DNA from: Robiginitomaculum sp.
Lineage (GTDB): Bacteria; Pseudomonadota; Alphaproteobacteria; Caulobacterales; Maricaulaceae
Assembly: GCA_002733905.1 (NCBI GenBank)
Contig: NVXK01000003.1
Location: 25,859 to 89,858 of the forward strand
Reading direction: 5' to 3'
Length of the DNA: 64,000 nt
Below the pieces are notes generated by a model. That model had not been told where the DNA came from. It worked only from the letters and a program-made list of their open reading frames with translations, and made no database searches. Both the position numbers and the translations under genes were made by a program. The stretch's first letter is position 1. Each line of letters begins with the position of its first letter. Below, in pieces: positions 26,784-36,323 of the stretch.

Positions 26784-29537
26784 ATGACATATATGAAAAC
26801 ATTATTGTTAAGCGCAAGTTTGATGGTCAGCATGACAGCGTGCTCGCAAAATAACGAAACATCCACACCGTCCGAGGTCAACACAACAACTGACAACACG
26901 ACAACTCACAATGGCGATAATGATAAAATACCACACGCACAATTAAGTGAAAATGTTGCACCGACAAAGTATAATTTGGAAATGAAAATCGATCCAGGTG
27001 CAGACGGTTTTTCTGGTGTTGTGACGATTGATGTACATATTAAAAAAGCTACAGATAAAATCTGGCTACATGGTCAACATATTACGGTCACAAATGGTGT
27101 GGCCAAGCTTTCAAATGGTACAGAAATTTCTCTAAATTACACAGAAATAGACGCCAAAGAAGCCCCCTCAGGTGTAGCATGGCTTAGCTTCCCTAAAAAA
27201 ATCGTTGGAGATGTGACCTTTGTTTTGCCCTATAAAACGCCGTATAATACTGCGCTAAATTCGGCTTATAAAGTGACGCGTAAAACGGATGCAGGTACTG
27301 ACAATTATATTGTCACCCAGTTTGAAGCTATTGGCGCACGTCAGGCGTTTCCTAGCTTTGATGAGCCTCGCTTTAAAGTACCATTTGATCTCTCTATCAC
27401 AGCGCCTACCCGAGATAATGTGTATGCGAATACACCCAAAACACAAATTCTTGACTTGGCAAACGGGTGGACAAAACATGTTTTTGCAACCACACGCCCA
27501 CTGCCAACATATTTAATTGCATTCGGTGTTGGCCCTTGGGACGTGCTTGAATATGCAGACATACCGGCTACATCTGTACGCGCACGCACAATCCCTTTGC
27601 GCGGCATTGCTGTGCGCGGCAAAGCCAAGGAAATGGAATATGCTTTGAAAAATACAGCCGGTATTTTGGAAGCCTTAGAAAGTTATTTCGGCATTCCTTA
27701 TCCTTATGAAAAACTGGATTTAATCGCCGCACCAGATTTTAATTTTGGCGCTATGGAAAATCCGGGCGCTATTGTTTTCACAGAATACTTATTGTTAATG
27801 AACGAAAATTCTTCACTCCGCCAACGTCGTGCCTATGCGTCGGTCAATTCGCATGAACTTGCACATCAATGGTTTGGCGATCTCGTCACGCCAATATGGT
27901 GGGAGGATATTTGGTTGAACGAAGCCTTTGCCAGTTGGATGGGCAATAAAGGCGTCGATTTATGGCAACCAGAAGGTAATTTTGGTCGCAATACTTTGCG
28001 GGGTGCGCTTGGAACGATGTCAACAGACTCGCTCGCCTCAACCCGCAAGGTGAGAGAGCCTCTGCACCGTTCCGAAAAAGTCATGGATCAGTTTGACAGT
28101 ATTACATACCGCAAAGGTGGCGGTGTCTTAGCAATGTTTGAAAGCTATCTCGGCGAAGAAGCCTTCCAAAAAGGTGTGCGTTTGCACATGAAACGGTTTG
28201 AAGATGATGTGGCGTCGGCGGATGATTTTTTTCAATCCCTTGCTGATGGTTCTGGCAATGCCCAAGTTGTGCCAGCCTTGAAAAGCTTTGTTGATCAACC
28301 GGGCCTTCCTCTTGTCAGTGCGGAGCTAAGCTGTAAATCAGATACATTTAAACTGAAGCTGTCTCAATCACGCTATGCACCATTGGGATCAACGATTAAA
28401 CAAGGTCAGTCTTGGCAAATTCCCGTATGTGTGAGTTATGAGGTGGACGGCAAGCGTACAAAAACCTGTAAACTCATGACGACAAAATCAACAATTATGG
28501 ACCTTGAAACCCAGTCATGCCCAAGCTGGATAAGCGTCAATGCGGATGGCGCAGGATATTACCGTTTTTCATTGGATACGAAAGCGTGGGCAGGCTTGCT
28601 TGATAATATAGATAAATTAAATTCAAAAGAAGTCCTGACTGTTATGGACAGTTTGAAAGCAAGTTTTGCGACAAACAAAATAGACGCACATACATATTTG
28701 AACGGGTTAAGTGCGTTCGCCCAACATAGTGAATACGACATTTCGCGCACAGCGGGTAATCCAATTGCTTCCATGCATGGGGTTTGGCTCGACGAAAGCT
28801 CTCATGATGATATCGCCCGTTTCACAAAAAGCCTTTATGCACAGAGATATGAACGCATTAAAAATGCAGACAGCATAGAAGCCGATTTATTAGCGCCAAC
28901 ATTGGCGGGACGTTTGCTACACTATGGTCAAGATAAAACATTAGCGAAAGAATTTGCTGAGGCAGGCGCGTCCTATCTAGGGATAAATGCTAAAGCTGAT
29001 AAAACGGCCTTAGCACCAAAAGTACTCGGCCTCGGTTTAGGTGAAGCTTTTCGGGAATATCCTCAAAAGGCCCTCCCGCTCTTGATGGCCCTCGTGCAAA
29101 ATGGATCCGCCGTTGAAAAGGGGAGTGCAGTGGCTGTACTTTCGGGTACAACTGACCCAAAAATCGCAGCCCAACTCCGTGACGATGCACTGAACAATAC
29201 TGATGTGTTTACGGGACGCCAAGCCATGGGGCTATTGGGTGGCCTGCTTGGTAATTCTGTAACAAAGGACGCAACATGGGAATGGACGAAAACGAATTTC
29301 GATGCATTTGTCAAAGTGCGTGTGCCTGATGCTCGCCTCGGCGCCGTTCCAAGATTAGCACGTGGTTTTTGTGACGCGGAAAAATCTGCCGAGATCAAAG
29401 CCTTCTTCGAAAGCAAAATTGACATTATCCCGGGCTCAGAGCGTTCACTCGCACAGACTTTGGAAGGTGTGAATTTATGTGCAGGCTTCGTCAAAGCCAA
29501 AAGAGATGAACTCGCAAAAGCCCTAGCCGAACGCTAA
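26784..29537 (+). CDS. M1-family aminopeptidase, predicted lipoprotein
   Basis: A 917-residue gluzincin aminopeptidase. The N-terminal signal ends with the lipobox-like MTAC at about residues 17-20, so it is probably membrane-anchored in the periplasm. The substrate-binding GAMENPG motif precedes the zinc site HELAHQWFGD with the downstream glutamate in NEAFASW. The C-terminal 350 residues are helical, as in ERAP/PepN-like members. It would trim N-terminal residues from peptides. It overlaps the convergent acyltransferase by 15 bases. Confidence 0.94.
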   Translation: MTYMKTLLLSASLMVSMTACSQNNETSTPSEVNTTTDNTTTHNGDNDKIPHAQLSENVAPTKYNLEMKIDPGADGFSGVVTIDVHIKKATDKIWLHGQHITVTNGVAKLSNGTEISLNYTEIDAKEAPSGVAWLSFPKKIVGDVTFVLPYKTPYNTALNSAYKVTRKTDAGTDNYIVTQFEAIGARQAFPSFDEPRFKVPFDLSITAPTRDNVYANTPKTQILDLANGWTKHVFATTRPLPTYLIAFGVGPWDVLEYADIPATSVRARTIPLRGIAVRGKAKEMEYALKNTAGILEALESYFGIPYPYEKLDLIAAPDFNFGAMENPGAIVFTEYLLLMNENSSLRQRRAYASVNSHELAHQWFGDLVTPIWWEDIWLNEAFASWMGNKGVDLWQPEGNFGRNTLRGALGTMSTDSLASTRKVREPLHRSEKVMDQFDSITYRKGGGVLAMFESYLGEEAFQKGVRLHMKRFEDDVASADDFFQSLADGSGNAQVVPALKSFVDQPGLPLVSAELSCKSDTFKLKLSQSRYAPLGSTIKQGQSWQIPVCVSYEVDGKRTKTCKLMTTKSTIMDLETQSCPSWISVNADGAGYYRFSLDTKAWAGLLDNIDKLNSKEVLTVMDSLKASFATNKIDAHTYLNGLSAFAQHSEYDISRTAGNPIASMHGVWLDESSHDDIARFTKSLYAQRYERIKNADSIEADLLAPTLAGRLLHYGQDKTLAKEFAEAGASYLGINAKADKTALAPKVLGLGLGEAFREYPQKALPLLMALVQNGSAVEKGSAVAVLSGTTDPKIAAQLRDDALNNTDVFTGRQAMGLLGGLLGNSVTKDATWEWTKTNFDAFVKVRVPDARLGAVPRLARGFCDAEKSAEIKAFFESKIDIIPGSERSLAQTLEGVNLCAGFVKAKRDELAKALAER

Positions 29538-30638
29538 TGCCTGTTTAAGACGCAGATTACATTTTTGACTTACCAGTGCCCAGACCAGTAATGAGACGAG
29601 CACAGTAATCGGAAATGCAATCACAAAAAGTGTCAGTGCGCTAAGGCTCGGCAATACGAGTAAGGTTAGCTGTGTGACAGGCCAGTTAAATACATAAAGT
29701 GCCAGTGAAATATCTGGAATTTTTTGTATCCATTTTGGTGTTTTTCTTTGTGTGGTCATGACGAGGAAGCATAAAAACCCAAAGCCAAGTTCTGTGCTAA
29801 CCTCAATGAAAGGCGTCCACGGGAATACATAATAATTAATGGCCGCAAAACCAAAAAATACAAAAGGAATGATTAATTTGCGTGGAATGTCATCGCGGTA
29901 AGCATATGTGCACATGCCAATTAACATTGCCCATCCTAGCCGCAGTCCTGTCGCAGTAAACTCTATCAACGGATGTACACGTGTTGCGTCACTAAAATAA
30001 CTGGTTAAAATAGACGAAGCTATAATCGTAAAGACCGTGAAAAGAAGGAGAAGTTTTTTCTTTTGAAATAATCCAAGCGGCCATAAAATAGCAATGCCGA
30101 CATAGAGAATAGCGCCCCAACGAAACGTCCAAAGCGCACCCTGTATGACGCATTTATAAAGTGCATCATCAAGAAGGCCAGGTGTTAATTCATTCGCATC
30201 TAAAACGCTAAGAACCTTAACGAGGTAAAGCGAGTGTTGTTTGAGGCGTGATGCGTTCGGGTCTGTTATCAGATCAATAGGCACGCCAAATATCGGGAAT
30301 ATAATAAAGACCACACAAAGCGCAAAAACGGCTAATGTCGGAAAATTTCGACCAAATCGTGACAGAAGAAAGGCTTTGGGAGACCCATGTTTTTCGAGGC
30401 TATGTAAGGCTAGGAACCCAGAAATCATAAACAGAATGGCAATGCCGTACCAGCTAGGGTCATAGCCAAACATACGTAAATACTCAGCCTCTTGCAGTCC
30501 GCGCGGCATGGTGGATGTATACCCAAAAGCAATCATGGTAATTACGAGCATACGAAGAGGGGCAAGCCAAGGCATCTGGCTAGAATCAAGCTTAATACGA
30601 TTGTGAGTATTTTCTTGTTTTCTCTTGATTATACGCAT
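29523..30638 (-). CDS. acyltransferase 3 family membrane protein
   Basis: A 371-residue polytopic membrane protein with about ten predicted helices. The segment ILFMISGFLALHSLEKHG followed by FLLSRFGRNFPTL matches the acyltransferase-3 family, in which R-x-x-R near helix 3 is conserved. Members O-acetylate surface sugars such as LPS, peptidoglycan or exopolysaccharide. The target is unknown. A long cytoplasmic N-terminus of about 25 residues precedes the first helix. Confidence 0.85.
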   Translation of the reverse strand: MRIIKRKQENTHNRIKLDSSQMPWLAPLRMLVITMIAFGYTSTMPRGLQEAEYLRMFGYDPSWYGIAILFMISGFLALHSLEKHGSPKAFLLSRFGRNFPTLAVFALCVVFIIFPIFGVPIDLITDPNASRLKQHSLYLVKVLSVLDANELTPGLLDDALYKCVIQGALWTFRWGAILYVGIAILWPLGLFQKKKLLLLFTVFTIIASSILTSYFSDATRVHPLIEFTATGLRLGWAMLIGMCTYAYRDDIPRKLIIPFVFFGFAAINYYVFPWTPFIEVSTELGFGFLCFLVMTTQRKTPKWIQKIPDISLALYVFNWPVTQLTLLVLPSLSALTLFVIAFPITVLVSLLVWALVSQKCNLRLKQALAFG

Positions 30639-30778
30639 TGATTTCGCCTATTCCATTGCCCCAGTGTTGCCTACTACCTTAAATTACTTAATATATGCTT
30701 TTTATGAACATATTTTAACCGGGTTTGAGGTTAGGTTTGAATGGTTATAGCGCGGATGTGGAAAATATTGGATTGTTT

Positions 30779-31603
30779 ATGGATTGGCTTCAATTATTAA
30801 TTTTGGCGATTGTACAAGGCTTGACCGAGTTTTTACCTGTCTCAAGTTCGGCTCACCTTATCCTGCCTTCGAAAATTATGAACTGGCCAGATCAAGGGCC
30901 AATGATCGACTTAATGGCGCATTTAGGTTCTCTTGGCGCTGTATTGATATATTATCGCCGTGATGTGGGACGCATGATTGCGGGCGGGTTTGATATTTTA
31001 AGTTTCAACAACGAACGTATGCAAAAGCCGCAAGCAAAACTCGCTTTTCATATTTTGATTGCGACACCTCCCGCACTTATCACTGGTCTTACCATGAGTA
31101 TTGTCGGCTGGGATGAGCTTGTACGCTCTCCACTGATTATTGCGTGGGCAATGATTGGTTTTGGTGTTGTTCTTTGGCTGTCAGATATTATGGGCAAAAA
31201 ACTGAAAACCATCGAGACGATGAATTGGAAGTCTGCTGTTTTGATTGGCCTAGCACAGATGATTGCTTTTATTCCTGGAACGTCACGTTCGGGCATTACA
31301 ATGACGGCGGCACGGGCGCTTGGCTATACACGTAGCGAGGCGGCACGGTTTTCAATGCTACTTGCAATCCCGACGATCTTGGCTGGTGGCGCCTATGCCT
31401 TTTTGAAGCTTCTCACATCTGATGGTGCTATGCAGGTAAGTCTTCAAGACGGCCTTATCGTCGCAGCCTTGTCGTTAGTGGCGGCGTATATTGCGATTTA
31501 TATTTTCATGAAACTGATCGAGAAGGTAAGTTTTTTCCCATTTATGATTTACCGTTTTCTACTCGGCGGCGCGATTTTATATTGGCTAGCTTATATCAAC
31601 TAA
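30779..31603 (+). CDS. uppP: undecaprenyl-diphosphate phosphatase
   Basis: UppP/BacA recycles undecaprenyl diphosphate to the monophosphate lipid carrier of peptidoglycan and O-antigen synthesis. The 274-residue protein begins MDWLQLLILAIVQGLTEFLP. It has SSSAHL in the first re-entrant region and the PGTSRSG motif in the second, with about eight helices. I chose the ATG at 30779 by family length; a frame extended by 18 codons is possible but unsupported. Confidence 0.96.
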   Translation: MDWLQLLILAIVQGLTEFLPVSSSAHLILPSKIMNWPDQGPMIDLMAHLGSLGAVLIYYRRDVGRMIAGGFDILSFNNERMQKPQAKLAFHILIATPPALITGLTMSIVGWDELVRSPLIIAWAMIGFGVVLWLSDIMGKKLKTIETMNWKSAVLIGLAQMIAFIPGTSRSGITMTAARALGYTRSEAARFSMLLAIPTILAGGAYAFLKLLTSDGAMQVSLQDGLIVAALSLVAAYIAIYIFMKLIEKVSFFPFMIYRFLLGGAILYWLAYIN

Positions 31604-31612
31604 CGCAAAGTA

Positions 31613-31640
31613 ACTTAGGCCGAGTAGCTTAGGTCGAGTT
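31613..31640. repeat. two tandem copies of a 14-bp unit
   Basis: ACTTAGGCCGAGTA is followed directly by GCTTAGGTCGAGTT between the convergent uppP and NDUFA9-like genes. Two substitutions and a changed flank separate the copies. It is one of several short tandem duplications at gene ends in this window. Confidence 0.55.
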
Positions 31641-32614
31641 TAGTTCTCTGCCTCTTTGTGAAATTGGCCATACGTCTTAAAGACTTCAAGCGTTGGCGGT
31701 ACGATTGCTTCAATTGTTTCGACGTGTACGCCTAACTCGGCAAAACCAGCGCGATCACCACTGAGGACAACATCGACCTTCATGCCTTTGACCATGTCCC
31801 GCGTGATAAATGGTTTGACTAGCAAGTTGAGAAGGGGAATTGCACCTAAAATTTCAAAGCCTAACCCAAATATTGTACCTGCAAACCACGGCATGGGAAT
31901 GAGCGCACGTTTTTTATCAACGGTTTGCAAAGTGAAGGTAATCAATTCTTTCACGCTATAGGTTTCTGGCCCTGCGAGTTCAAAGATTTTTCCAGTATGG
32001 CCTTGTGTGACCACTTTTGCGACGGCTTCGGCGACATCACCAACATATACAGGCTGTAAACGGTTTTTGCCGCCACCCAGAAGCGGAATAACCGGGCTAA
32101 GTTGTGCAAGGCGTGCAATGTTTTTAAACACCCCAACCCCTTCGCCGTAAAGGGTTGCTACGCGAACAATATTGGCTGTCGGCAGCACAGTCGTGACCGC
32201 AGTTTCGCCGTCAGCCTTTGATTTCGCGTAATTGCATTTTGCATCCGCATCGGCGCTTAAAGAGGAAATTTGCACAAGATTAGTAATCCCGTGTGCATGC
32301 GCCGCTTCTGCTACAGTTTTCGCGCCAAGGACATGAACCGCGTTAAACGTTTGGCTACCCGCTTTGTGAGAAATACTTGCAAGGTTGATAACGGCGTCTG
32401 CGCCTTCAATAGCATGTGCGACAGAGGCTTTGAAACGAAGATTGGCTTGTACCAAATGTATTTGACCCACTTTACCGCTGAGACGTAAATCTTGAGCAAT
32501 ATGGGGACGTCTGACGGCTGCGCGTACACGCCATCCTTCGCGGACAAGTTCGCGCAAGACATGGCGACCAAGAAACCCGTTAGCGCCGAAAACTGTTACA
32601 AGACCTTTTGTCAT
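31640..32614 (-). CDS. complex I NDUFA9-like SDR-family protein
   Basis: A 324-residue atypical SDR of the NDUFA9-like type, common in alphaproteobacteria. The NAD(P)-binding motif is VFGANGFLGRHVL at residues 8-20. The middle contains RLQPVYVGDVAEAV and FELAGPETYSV. The C-terminal region lacks the usual active-site tyrosine-lysine pair. NDUFA9 proteins bind complex I, although in free-living bacteria the role is uncertain. AGGG precedes the chosen ATG at 32614 by about ten bases. Confidence 0.88.
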   Translation of the reverse strand: MTKGLVTVFGANGFLGRHVLRELVREGWRVRAAVRRPHIAQDLRLSGKVGQIHLVQANLRFKASVAHAIEGADAVINLASISHKAGSQTFNAVHVLGAKTVAEAAHAHGITNLVQISSLSADADAKCNYAKSKADGETAVTTVLPTANIVRVATLYGEGVGVFKNIARLAQLSPVIPLLGGGKNRLQPVYVGDVAEAVAKVVTQGHTGKIFELAGPETYSVKELITFTLQTVDKKRALIPMPWFAGTIFGLGFEILGAIPLLNLLVKPFITRDMVKGMKVDVVLSGDRAGFAELGVHVETIEAIVPPTLEVFKTYGQFHKEAEN

Positions 32615-32798
32615 GTTAATACCCTTCATGATTCAATCCCCTAGCCAATACGCCCAAAAGCTTTCCATGTCTATAATAAGGCGTGATAAAAGCACGTTTT
32701 TGTGATGGAAACCCCACAAAGAAATTGACCAGCTTGCTTGGCTATCGTACATGCTGTGCCAGAGTTTTAAGATTTTGAAATCCGCTAAGGACATAATT

Positions 32799-33419
32799 AT
32801 GGCTATACATTTACACAAAAATGACCTCCCTGATAATATCAGTTTTGGAAAATCAGTAGCTGTAGACACGGAAACACAGGGTTTATCGCTTGTACGTGAT
32901 AAATTATGTTTGGTACAATTGTCGGCGGGCGACGGGGACGCACATATTGTGCAAATGGATAGAAATGCATATGATTGCCCAAATCTAAAAGCTTTGATGA
33001 GCGACCCCGACGTTGAAAAAATATTCCACTATGCACGGTTTGATATCGGCATGTTGAAACGTGATTTGGGCGTAGAGGTCACACCTGTTTATTGTACGAA
33101 AATTGCCTCTGCATTGGTGCGTACCTATACGGACGGTCACGGCTTGAAAAACCTCTGCAAAGAATTGCTAAATGTAGATTTGTCCAAACAACAACAAAGT
33201 TCTGATTGGGCCAGTGAAAGCCTAAGCCAAGCGCAGCTTTCTTACGCGGCCTCGGATGTTTTGTATTTACATCAATTACAACGTATTCTCACGGCGCGCC
33301 TGATGCGTGAAGATAGACTTGATATGGCCAAAGCCTGTTTTGAGTTTTTACGCACGCGTGCCGATCTTGATATGGCGGGTTGGGCAGAGGTCGATATTTT
33401 CTCTCATAGTTTTCGGTAA
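32799..33419 (+). CDS. rnd: ribonuclease D (DEDD 3'-5' exoribonuclease)
   Basis: A 206-residue short RNase D. The catalytic DEDD residues begin with DTETQGL (Exo I). Exo II is in FHYARFDIGML and Exo III in YAASDVLYLHQL (Y-type). The helicase-like HRDC domains of E. coli RNase D are absent, as is usual in alphaproteobacteria. It trims structured RNA 3' ends such as tRNA. AAGGA lies eight bases before the ATG at 32799, which decides the start. Confidence 0.92.
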   Translation: MAIHLHKNDLPDNISFGKSVAVDTETQGLSLVRDKLCLVQLSAGDGDAHIVQMDRNAYDCPNLKALMSDPDVEKIFHYARFDIGMLKRDLGVEVTPVYCTKIASALVRTYTDGHGLKNLCKELLNVDLSKQQQSSDWASESLSQAQLSYAASDVLYLHQLQRILTARLMREDRLDMAKACFEFLRTRADLDMAGWAEVDIFSHSFR

Positions 33420-33521
33420 GGGCACTTGAAAAAAAGCTAACCAGAAATTCATGTAATCCTTTGTCGCAAAACACATAAGAATAGGCTATATATCTGTGGG
33501 AAAGCTAATGTGTGAAACTGT

Positions 33522-34667
33522 ATGAGTATTGCCACCGACGAAAAAGGTGTGAAGTCCGCCGAATTTTGGGAGCCGCGCCGCGCGCTCACCCTTGATGCTG
33601 CGCGTCGACATTCCTCATTTATTCGTATTGCACGCCAGGTTTTACTTGCTTGCGCCGCATTATTAGCGGGCCTGCTTGTTTGGTATTTTGTCAGTGCGCC
33701 AAAAACCACGCCCATGCAACCAAGTGCGGACGAGACTGTGAAAATGGTCAATCCAATTTATAAAGGGCGCACGTCGGATGGGCTTGCCTACCGCATTATT
33801 GCCGATGTGGCTGTACGGTTTTTGCAAAAGCCGGATGAAGTTACATTGAGCAAGCCTGTTTTAAATTTTTTGCGTACTGCCGGGGTAGACGAGAGTAAAG
33901 TTTTTGCACAATCGGGCGTCTATAACAGCAAAGACCACATTTTGGATTTACGTAAAAATGTAAATTTAAAAACAGATGAAGGTCACGAGTGCCAAACTGA
34001 GCATAGTTTGGTATTTATCAAAGATAAACGCATAATAGGCGATGCATCGATTACGTGTATGGGGTCCTTTGGCACAGCATCTGGTCATGCATATGAGGTA
34101 AATAATAATTATACCGAATTTGTTTATAAAGACGGGATGACGGCGCGACTTATCCCAAAAGACGTTGGCGCATCTTTACGTGGGGCGTCATCCGTATCAA
34201 ATACAAAGTCGCCGCAAATGGGGTTTGATACAAATAAGGCTGTTGATGTAGCCGCTCAAAAAGCTGTGTATACGGGGCCTAAAATTGTACTGACTGAGAA
34301 AGTTGATATCCGCCAAGAAGATACACATATTCGTGCAAAGCGCATCGATTTATATCGTGAAATCGAAAGCACCTCGGATGAGGGCAAAGTGAAATACGGT
34401 AATATTAATCGTATGGTGGCAACAGGTGCTTTTCGCTATGAAGATAAAGAAAGCATGGTTTCTGGGCATAAAGGGGTTTACGAACGTGATAAAAATATTA
34501 TCACAGTCACAGGTGAAAATGGTACGGTGCGCTATACACAGGAAAATGGCAATACGGTTTCGGGTTGTAAGCTTGTGTATGATTTGACAAAAAGCCGTGC
34601 GACTTTCGATGGCCGTTGTGGGGCTAAGACGTCAGGTGGCCGTGTCATTATTCGAACAGGGCAATAA
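33522..34667 (+). CDS. lptC: LptC with an added C-terminal LptA-like domain
   Basis: A 381-residue LPS-export protein. A single inner-membrane helix (about residues 36-57) leads into a periplasmic LptC beta-jellyroll (about 65-220). A second domain (about 240-381) closely parallels the separate LptA encoded downstream. Both contain paired segments such as VDIRQEDTHIRAKRIDLY against VDVRQDDVRILADKMVIK, and both end with a cysteine pair before a glycine-rich basic tail. LptC is normally about 200 residues. The extra domain would extend the LPS bridge from the inner membrane. The gene begins the lptC-lptA-lptB-rpoN-hpf-ptsN block. Confidence 0.85.
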   Translation: MSIATDEKGVKSAEFWEPRRALTLDAARRHSSFIRIARQVLLACAALLAGLLVWYFVSAPKTTPMQPSADETVKMVNPIYKGRTSDGLAYRIIADVAVRFLQKPDEVTLSKPVLNFLRTAGVDESKVFAQSGVYNSKDHILDLRKNVNLKTDEGHECQTEHSLVFIKDKRIIGDASITCMGSFGTASGHAYEVNNNYTEFVYKDGMTARLIPKDVGASLRGASSVSNTKSPQMGFDTNKAVDVAAQKAVYTGPKIVLTEKVDIRQEDTHIRAKRIDLYREIESTSDEGKVKYGNINRMVATGAFRYEDKESMVSGHKGVYERDKNIITVTGENGTVRYTQENGNTVSGCKLVYDLTKSRATFDGRCGAKTSGGRVIIRTGQ

Positions 34668-34718
34668 TTGGCACGGTAATAATCGTAAGACTACTTTGCG
34701 AAGAAAAAGGAAATGTTG

Positions 34719-35243
34719 ATGAACATATTTATGTCTGGTTTTAAACATGCACTCGTTGGGTTATCGCTCATGGCAATCCCCTTAAGCGCGTCGGCACAAT
34801 TTGTGTCAGGCAGCAATGCTTCTACAATAATTACTGCTGACCGTGCTGAATACCAAGGAGATGTAACCATTCTTACAGGGCAAGTGGATGTGCGCCAAGA
34901 CGATGTCCGTATTCTTGCTGATAAAATGGTGATTAAAAGTTCTAGCGGTATCTCTTCAGGGGTGTTTTCCGAAGTTACTGCTGAGGGTAATTTTTATTAT
35001 CTGACTTCTGAGCAAGAAGTAAAAGGCCAGCGTGGCGTATATACAAAAACAAATGATACATTTGTGGTGACTGGTGATGTGGTTTTAAAGCAGGCCAGTG
35101 GGAATGTTGTGACAGGTGATAAGCTTTATTACAATATTGGCACAAAAAATGCGCGTGTCGTTGGCACTTGTAAAGGCCGTAAATGTGGTTCAAAGGGGCG
35201 AGTTAATATTCTGATTAAAAATTCAGGCGGTTCTGGAAGCTAA
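34719..35243 (+). CDS. lptA: periplasmic LPS-bridge protein LptA
   Basis: The 174-residue LptA/OstA-like protein that forms the bridge carrying LPS between LptC and LptDE. The signal peptide ends near LSASAQ. The beta-jellyroll includes TADRAEYQGDVTILTGQVDV and VVTGDKLYYNIGTKNARV. The last 30 residues hold two cysteines and a glycine/lysine-rich tail. ATG 34719 has AAGGA at good spacing; ATG 34713 is too close. It is followed within five bases by lptB. Confidence 0.92.
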   Translation: MNIFMSGFKHALVGLSLMAIPLSASAQFVSGSNASTIITADRAEYQGDVTILTGQVDVRQDDVRILADKMVIKSSSGISSGVFSEVTAEGNFYYLTSEQEVKGQRGVYTKTNDTFVVTGDVVLKQASGNVVTGDKLYYNIGTKNARVVGTCKGRKCGSKGRVNILIKNSGGSGS

Positions 35244-35248
35244 TATTT

Positions 35249-36031
35249 ATGACTGACACAACACCAAAAGGCGACACTTCGCCAGCCCAAACACCACAAG
35301 CCGAGATTCCGCAAGAAGGCCTTGCCGCTATTGGTATTGGGAAATCTTACAAAGGCCGCGCTGTGGTCAAAGGGATTACACTTTCTGTCAAACGTGGAGA
35401 AATTGTTGCTCTCATGGGGCCAAACGGGGCTGGTAAAACAACAAGTTTTTACATGATTATGGGCCTTGTCGAGGCCGACCGTGGTCAAATCCTGCTCGAT
35501 GGCCAAGATATTACTGGTTTACCTATGTATCAACGTGCTCGTTTGGGCGTTGGATACTTACCACAAGAAGAAAGCATTTTCCGTGGGCTTAGTGTCGAGC
35601 AAAATATTCGCGCTGTTGTCGAATTAACAGAAAAAGACCGAAGCAAATGGAGCGATAATGTTGACGCGCTTCTAGACGAGTTGAATATCGGTCATATCAG
35701 AAAAAGCCCGGCGCTTGCCCTGTCGGGCGGTGAACGTCGTCGTGTTGAAATCGCGCGCGCATTGGCATCTCGTCCCTCATTCATCCTTTTGGACGAACCA
35801 TTTACAGGTATTGATCCAATTGCGATTGCAGATATTTCAGACCTTATTCGCTATTTGAAAAAGCGCGGTATTGGCATTTTGATTACAGATCATCGTGTGC
35901 GCGAGACTCTCGATATTGTTGATCGTGCCTCTATCATGTTCCAGGGCGATGTCTTGTTTGAAGGCAGTCCCGATGAAATTCGTGCCAACAAAGATGTACG
36001 CCGCGTATATCTCGGTGAAAAATACGCTTAA
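35249..36031 (+). CDS. lptB: LPS export ABC transporter ATPase
   Basis: The 260-residue ATPase that powers LPS extraction with LptFG. Walker A is GPNGAGKTT (residues 57-65), the signature is LSGGERRR, and Walker B is FILLDEPF. It also has the DHRVRETL switch region. A non-conserved N-terminal extension of about 25 proline/threonine-rich residues precedes the core. The position beside lptC and lptA is standard for the family. Confidence 0.97.
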   Translation: MTDTTPKGDTSPAQTPQAEIPQEGLAAIGIGKSYKGRAVVKGITLSVKRGEIVALMGPNGAGKTTSFYMIMGLVEADRGQILLDGQDITGLPMYQRARLGVGYLPQEESIFRGLSVEQNIRAVVELTEKDRSKWSDNVDALLDELNIGHIRKSPALALSGGERRRVEIARALASRPSFILLDEPFTGIDPIAIADISDLIRYLKKRGIGILITDHRVRETLDIVDRASIMFQGDVLFEGSPDEIRANKDVRRVYLGEKYA

Positions 36032-36167
36032 ACTGGCCCTGTTAAATCAGGTTCATCCCAAGCCTTTCAGGCCTTTCGTGTTTTTATAAAATAATACAGA
36101 TTTTGGATAATGGGTGAATGGAAATTCACGCGTGCGCTTCTGTGTGTGCCACGCCATTATTGGTATA

Positions 36168-36184
36168 TTAAGTGTCTATTAACC
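36168..36184. promoter_or_regulatory. CtrA-type box upstream of rpoN, in a 292-bp intergenic region
   Basis: TTAAGTGTCTATTAACC matches the alphaproteobacterial CtrA consensus TTAA-N7-TTAAC exactly. It lies 156 bases before the rpoN start in the only large non-coding gap (36032-36323) of this block. The rest of the gap is AT-rich, with a weak GCCT-TTC-AGGC hairpin after lptB. No CtrA gene is visible here, so the match is suggestive only. Confidence 0.45.
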
Positions 36185-36323
36185 ATGTTTTTTTCTTTGC
36201 TGAAACTGTGTGCAGTCAAGAAGGTTTTGAAACCACTCTTTAATGCCTCTCTGATAGACACCATATTAAATATAAGAAAAAGGAGTGTTTTGACGCTCCA
36301 TTAAAATTTAAGAAAGTTCATAA

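Noticed and set aside
34668-34718. sigma-54 promoter near GGCAC at 34671
   Set aside because: The spacing and the TTGC half of a -24/-12 element are missing.
36110-36304. 64-codon ORF upstream of rpoN
   Set aside because: It lies in the AT-rich gap, has no recognised family or clear ribosome site and overlaps the CtrA-type box.
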